Assembly: GCA_035388025.1 (NCBI GenBank)
Contig: DAOOPA010000018.1
Span: 1-16,219, forward strand
Source of the DNA: JAAZMX01 sp035388025
Lineage (GTDB): Bacteria; Patescibacteriota; Patescibacteriia; UBA2196; GWA2-42-15
Direction: 5' to 3'
DNA length: 16,219 bases
The notes below the pieces were generated by a model. The model saw only the letters and a program-made list of their open reading frames with translations, had not been told where the DNA came from and searched no databases. Of this stretch, positions 12,680 through 16,219 are shown one piece after another. Made by a program: the position numbers and the translations under genes. The first letter of the stretch is position 1. Each line of letters opens with the position of its first letter.

Positions 12680-12733
12680 AGGAGAAAAAATTTGAGGCCA
12701 ATGTAAATTAGGTAGAAATTAAGAAATTATTTC

Positions 12734-13693
12734 ATGGACAGCGGACATAAGCCGGTATTATTGAAGGAAGTAATAGAGTATTTAGATCCACAATCAAATC
12801 AAAATTTTATTGATTGTACGTTTGGGGGCGGGGGGCACAGCATGGAGATATTGAGACGAGTGGGAGATGGCGGTAGAGTGCTCGGCATTGACGCGGACGG
12901 AGAGAGTTTGGAAAAATTTAAAGCTAAAAATTCAAAAGTTAAAATAAAGGATAGATTAATTTTAATTAATGATAATTTTCGTAATTTAAAGAGTGTTTAT
13001 GCAAATAATTTTTCTTATCCAGTTGACGGTATTTTATTCGACCTTGGTTTATCATCAATGGAGTTGATGGATGAGACGCGGGGTTTTGGTTTTTTGACAG
13101 ATGGGCCGTTGGATATGCGTTTTAGCACCAAAGATCAGGATCTGACGGCCAGCGAGGTGCTCAATAAATATAATCTAGAAAATTTAGTGAGAATTTTTCG
13201 CGACTACGGCGAAGTGTCCTATGGCCAGGCAAAGATAGTAGCTGAAGCGGTGAGCCAGAATAGAAAAAAAAGACCGATTGAGACAGTGGCTGATTTTTTG
13301 AGAATAATATTGACGACTCTTTATCCGCGAGCTTGGGAAAGAGGGGAGATCACCTTGGAAACGAGGAATTTTTACCGTCATAGAAAGAGGATTAATCATC
13401 CAGCAACTTTGTTTTTTCAAGCTTTGAGAATAGAAGTAAATGATGAACTGGAAAGCTTGAGAGCGGCTCTGGGGACGACAGAAGAAATTTTGGGGCCGAA
13501 GGGAAAGATTGTCGTGATTTCTTTTCATTCATTGGAGGACCGGATAGTTAAAAATTTTTTTCGGGACGAATACAGGGCCGGACGGTTAAAGATTTTAACC
13601 AAAAAGCCGGTAGTGGCCGGGGAAACAGAAAGACAAGAAAACCCCAGGAGTCGTAGCGCCAAGTTGCGAGCGGCAGAAAAAATGATCAAATAA
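12734..13693 (+). CDS. rsmH: 16S rRNA (cytosine(1402)-N4)-methyltransferase
   Basis: RsmH (MraW) methylates the N4 position of C1402 in 16S rRNA, tuning the P site, with S-adenosylmethionine as donor. The 319-residue product has the family start GHKPVLLKEVIEYL. The SAM-binding motif FIDCTFGGGGHSMEIL (25-40) is followed by LGIDADGESLEKF. Further signatures are DGILFDLGLSSMELMDETRGFGFLTDGPLDMRF, the insert YRHRKRINHPATLFFQALRIEVNDEL, and VVISFHSLEDRIVKNFF before an arginine-rich tail (NPRSRSAKLRAAEK). All are intact. It lies in its standard place between mraZ and ftsL. There is no ribosome site near the ATG; the intervening DNA carries GAAATTAAGAAATTA (12715-12729), related to the gyrB/tsaB repeat. 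Confidence 0.97.
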   Translation: MDSGHKPVLLKEVIEYLDPQSNQNFIDCTFGGGGHSMEILRRVGDGGRVLGIDADGESLEKFKAKNSKVKIKDRLILINDNFRNLKSVYANNFSYPVDGILFDLGLSSMELMDETRGFGFLTDGPLDMRFSTKDQDLTASEVLNKYNLENLVRIFRDYGEVSYGQAKIVAEAVSQNRKKRPIETVADFLRIILTTLYPRAWERGEITLETRNFYRHRKRINHPATLFFQALRIEVNDELESLRAALGTTEEILGPKGKIVVISFHSLEDRIVKNFFRDEYRAGRLKILTKKPVVAGETERQENPRSRSAKLRAAEKMIK

Positions 13694-13711
13694 ACAAATA
13701 AATATTAAAAT

Positions 13712-14074
13712 ATGTCCAAGTGCCGATTGGTTAAAAAAAATAAATTATTTGGCGGAAGCCAGAGTGCCAAGGGCAAGCGCAATTGTCCAGGTAAAGGAAT
13801 CAGCGTTTTTTGTTTATTACTCTTTGCTTTAATAGCGGTATCGGGGGTTTATTGTTTGGGGATATTAAATTCCAGAGCCGGACATAGTTTTGAGTTGGCT
13901 GACCGGGAGAAGGAACTGCAGAAATTAAAAGAGGATAATAAAAATTTGACAGTTTTGGCTTCGGAATTGCAACAAGTGGCTAGAATTCAGGAGGCGGCCG
14001 CCAATCTGGGATTGGTGACAACAGAAAAGGTAGATTATTTGTCAGCCAAGGTGACGGGTTTGGTAAAAAAATAA
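13712..14074 (+). CDS. ftsL: FtsL-like cell division protein
   Basis: This 120-residue protein has a lysine-rich cytoplasmic tail (1-28), one membrane helix at about 30-52 and a heptad-like coiled coil at about 60-95 (ELADREKELQKLKEDNKNLTVLASELQQVARIQ). It ends with AAANLGLVTTEKVDYL, the FtsL/septum-formation-initiator type of terminus. FtsL joins FtsB and FtsQ and activates the FtsW-FtsI septal wall synthase. Sequence conservation in this family is low, so the call rests on topology plus the fixed position between rsmH and ftsI. It starts 18 nt after rsmH. Confidence 0.85.
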   Translation: MSKCRLVKKNKLFGGSQSAKGKRNCPGKGISVFCLLLFALIAVSGVYCLGILNSRAGHSFELADREKELQKLKEDNKNLTVLASELQQVARIQEAAANLGLVTTEKVDYLSAKVTGLVKK

Positions 14075-14102
14075 AAGGAGGACCAAGATTTAGGCGGTTT
14101 TT

Positions 14103-15854
14103 ATGATCAGAAACAAGGCATCCAGAAAATTAATAAAAGGCGAGAGAACCAGCGTGATCATGGTGGTTTTTTTTGTTTTGGGCGGGTTGGCGATTGGCCG
14201 ACTTTTTTATTTGCAAATTGTTTGCCATAGCGGATATCAAGAAGAATCTTTGGGCCAACATCAATTAGAAAGAGAACTATTACAGAGTCGCGGGGAAATT
14301 TTTATGCATGATTATAAAAATAACACGCTGGTGCCTTTGGTAGTCAATCGCGATATGGGACTTTTGTTTATTGTGCCAAAGGAGATAATGGATAAAGAAA
14401 AAACAGCCAAGGCTTTGGCTGAGATTTTGGAGAGTGATGAGCAAAAGCGAGCAGAATTAATGGCTGAGATTCTGGGCAAGGCGGGTAAGCCGGGTGATCC
14501 GTATGAGCCGATAAAGCACAAGGTGGAACCAGAAATAATCCAGAAGATAGAAGAGTTAAAACTGCCAGGCGTGTATTTTGAGAATGAGTTGGTACGTTAT
14601 TATCCAGAAAAGGAGGGGGCTGGACAGCTGACTGGTTTTTTGGGTTTTACTGGAGAGGGGCAGGTGGGCCAGTATGGCCTTGAGGGTTATTTTGAAAAAT
14701 ATTTAGCTGGAGAAAGGGGGAGAATTTTGGCTGACAAAGACGTGGCTGGCCGGTTAATTACGGCGACAGAAAAGGAGTTGAAAGAAGCAGAGGACGGGAT
14801 TGATATTGTTTTAACGGTTGATCGCGTAGTACAGAGCAAGGCTTATGAATTTATCAAAGAGGCAACGGAGGCCAGCGAGGCGCAAAGCGGGGTGATCATA
14901 GTAGTGGAGCCGTTGACTGGCAGGATTCAGGCTTTGGCTGGTTATCCGAGTTTCGACCCTAATAATTATGGGCAGGTTGAGGATATAAAATATTATCGTA
15001 ACGCGGCGGTGAGCGAGGCTTATGAGCCGGGATCTATTTTTAAAATAATTACCATGTCGGCCGGTTTAGACAGCGGGGCGGTTCAAGCCGAGGACACTTT
15101 CGTGGATACTGGTGAAACCAGAATCGGGCCGGATGTTATTCGCAATGCTGACAATAAAAAATACGGCCAAGTAAACATGGCGGGGATTTTGGAGAACTCA
15201 ATCAATAACGGCACCATATTCGTGGCCAAGAAGACCAGTAGGGAGGTTTTCAAAAAATATGTGGAGAGTTTTGGTTTTGGGGAACCAACAGGCATAGAGT
15301 TGACCGGAGAGGCGACAGGAAACATCAATTCTTTGGATGAAAAAAGAGAAATTTATTTGGCAACAGCTTCTTTCGGACAGGGCTTGACCGTGACGCCGAT
15401 TCAGATGGCCGCGGCTTTTTCGACAATTGTCAATAATGGCCGTTTAATAAAGCCGAGATTGGTAGATTATTTGAAAAAAGATGGGCAAGAGACAGGGGCA
15501 GATAATGTTCAGGGTGAGCAAATAATTTCCCAAAGGACAGCCGAGATAATCAAAGCGATGATGGTTTCAGTGGTAAAAAATGGTCAGGCGAAGAGAGCCC
15601 AGATTCCTGGTTATAATATTGGCGGTAAAACTGGGACGGCTCAGATTGCTGAGCCAGGAGCAGCCGGTTATTCAGAAAACACCAACCATTCTTTTATCGC
15701 TTTTGGGCCAATGGAAGATCCGCGTTTTGCAATTGTGGTCAAACTATCAAAACCGCAGAGGCGGTGGGCGGAATCCACAGCTATTCCGCCGACTGTTAAG
15801 ATGGTTAATTTTTTGTTACAATATTATCAAATACCACCGGAAAATCAAAACTAA
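14103..15854 (+). CDS. ftsI: septal peptidoglycan transpeptidase (class B PBP)
   Basis: FtsI (PBP3/PBP2b type) cross-links septal peptidoglycan as a membrane-anchored class B penicillin-binding protein. The 583-residue product has one membrane helix at about 17-40. The N-terminal dimerisation domain includes ERELLQSRGEIFMHD, PGVYFENELVRYYPE and the GQYGLEGYFEKYLAGERG motif. The transpeptidase motifs are all present: SIFK (nucleophile S311), SIN (S366-N368) and KTGTAQ (K509-G511). No PASTA repeats follow. An in-frame TAG 12 nt upstream fixes the ATG at 14103; AGGCGG five nt before it may be the ribosome site, while a better AGGAGG lies 21 nt upstream. It is the last dcw gene here. murE, murF or mraY do not follow directly; instead a convergent gene begins. 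Confidence 0.96.
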   Translation: MIRNKASRKLIKGERTSVIMVVFFVLGGLAIGRLFYLQIVCHSGYQEESLGQHQLERELLQSRGEIFMHDYKNNTLVPLVVNRDMGLLFIVPKEIMDKEKTAKALAEILESDEQKRAELMAEILGKAGKPGDPYEPIKHKVEPEIIQKIEELKLPGVYFENELVRYYPEKEGAGQLTGFLGFTGEGQVGQYGLEGYFEKYLAGERGRILADKDVAGRLITATEKELKEAEDGIDIVLTVDRVVQSKAYEFIKEATEASEAQSGVIIVVEPLTGRIQALAGYPSFDPNNYGQVEDIKYYRNAAVSEAYEPGSIFKIITMSAGLDSGAVQAEDTFVDTGETRIGPDVIRNADNKKYGQVNMAGILENSINNGTIFVAKKTSREVFKKYVESFGFGEPTGIELTGEATGNINSLDEKREIYLATASFGQGLTVTPIQMAAAFSTIVNNGRLIKPRLVDYLKKDGQETGADNVQGEQIISQRTAEIIKAMMVSVVKNGQAKRAQIPGYNIGGKTGTAQIAEPGAAGYSENTNHSFIAFGPMEDPRFAIVVKLSKPQRRWAESTAIPPTVKMVNFLLQYYQIPPENQN

Positions 15855-15874
15855 AAATTGAAGCGGCATTCAAG

Positions 15875-15900
15875 AATCAAGAGGGGTTGTTTTGATTTTT
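15875..15900 (+). terminator. weak terminator candidate after ftsI
   Basis: AATCAA (15875-15880) pairs with TTGATT (15892-15897) across an 11-nt loop, followed by a few T. The stem is short and AT-rich, and it overlaps the last codons of the convergent gene. It is the only candidate for ending the division operon before the opposing gene. Confidence 0.3.
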
Positions 15901-16122
15901 CCAGGCAGAGACATATTGGCCAATACCTAGAGTGTCTCTTTTGTTTTGGCGGTTGGGCATTTTTTCGGACCAGGCCAATAGATCCTGAAAGCTTATTTTA
16001 TAACGAGCCTTGATAACTGTGACGGCTATTTCTTTGTTTTTTATAGCCCGGCGCAACGATCTTTCGCTGATGCCAAAGAGGCTGGAAGCGATTGAGGGGG
16101 AGAGTTTTATTTCGTTTGACAT
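15877..16122 (-). CDS. small helix-turn-helix (excisionase/MerR-like) DNA-binding protein
   Basis: This 81-residue protein begins MSNEIKLSPSIASSLFGISERSLRRAIKNKEIAVTVIKARYKISFQDLLAWSEK. It reads as a winged-helix 'helix-turn-helix 17' domain: helix-turn-helix at about 8-30 with the LFGISERSLRRAIKNKEI recognition segment, then a wing (YKISFQDLLAW) that usually reads the DNA backbone. The tail (54-81) is polar. Such proteins act as excisionases or as small regulators. No integrase or attachment site is visible, so prophage or plasmid linkage is not shown. It is convergent with ftsI, its stop lying 22 nt past the ftsI stop. It is the only gene in the window ending in TGA. Its target is unknown. 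Confidence 0.82.
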   Translation of the reverse strand: MSNEIKLSPSIASSLFGISERSLRRAIKNKEIAVTVIKARYKISFQDLLAWSEKMPNRQNKRDTLGIGQYVSAWKNQNNPS

Positions 16123-16172
16123 ATATTTAATAAAATGTTATAAATATAAGAGTATTTAAAAAATAATGGTGC

Positions 16173-16189
16173 TTGTCTAGAACAGACAA
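16173..16189. repeat. 6-bp inverted repeat upstream of the helix-turn-helix gene
   Basis: TTGTCT and AGACAA flank AGAAC, 51 nt upstream of the - strand start codon. The size and place would suit an operator for a small dimeric regulator, but one short inverted repeat in AT-rich DNA is weak evidence. The rest of 16123-16219 is A/T-rich with no feature seen before the window ends. Confidence 0.35.
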
Positions 16190-16219
16190 ATAATTAGTAA
16201 TATTTTTTGATAATTTTTT

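Noticed and set aside
48..15854. Reassignment of TGA to glycine, as in some Patescibacteria.
   Set aside because: None of the 17 + strand proteins needs or contains an in-frame TGA; all are full length with ordinary GGN glycine codons.
16173..16189. A LexA/SOS box or recombination attachment site near the helix-turn-helix gene.
   Set aside because: The TTGTCT/AGACAA repeat does not match a known SOS consensus and no integrase or tRNA is adjacent.

Overview
The window looks like chromosomal housekeeping DNA from a Patescibacteria (Candidate Phyla Radiation) genome, most likely of Parcubacteria type. This placement is inference. It rests on AT-rich DNA, short proteins (a 136-residue TsaB, compact membrane proteins of unknown function), mostly missing Shine-Dalgarno sites, and a pared-down cell-division cluster. 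Seventeen genes run on the + strand and one small gene at the right edge runs on the - strand. The code appears standard: no TGA interrupts any of the 17 + strand genes. Their stops are 9 TAA, 8 TAG and no TGA.

Layout. 1-4137: a four-helix membrane protein, then pheS and pheT for phenylalanyl-tRNA synthetase. 4138-7077: an intergenic pair of related hairpins, an RBBP9/YdeN-type serine hydrolase, and gyrB. 7078-10138: the secE-nusG-rplK-rplA transcription/translation block, interrupted between rplK and rplA by a DUF5671-like membrane protein. rplA is preceded by a good candidate for the L1 autoregulatory mRNA leader and followed by a strong terminator. 10139-11417: a hairpin-rich spacer, a promoter, and a tightly coupled pair of a eukaryote/phage-like dCMP deaminase and a P-loop nucleotide kinase-like protein. 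11418-12024: a three-hairpin element, a short tsaB and a terminator. 12025-15854: the start of the dcw cluster, mraZ-rsmH-ftsL-ftsI. 15855-16219: a convergent small helix-turn-helix gene and the window edge.

The most informative regulatory observation is upstream of mraZ. Five copies of a [A/T][A/G]AGTGG heptamer start 0, 21, 42, 52 and 62 bp along the DNA. They straddle a TTGAAG-N17-TATAAT promoter, and the last three have exact 3-bp spacers. This matches the MraZ operator grammar reported in Mollicutes and suggests MraZ autorepression of the division operon.

The other theme is repeats. Nearly every intergenic gap carries a different palindrome or short-period repeat, including perfect palindromes of 42 and 38 bp and two 'twin hairpin' pairs with shared arms. 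One 36-bp repeat (35/36 identical) sits in frame inside both gyrB and tsaB, adding the same dodecapeptide-like segment to two unrelated essential proteins. I found no tRNA, rRNA, CRISPR array, transposase or other recognisable mobile gene.
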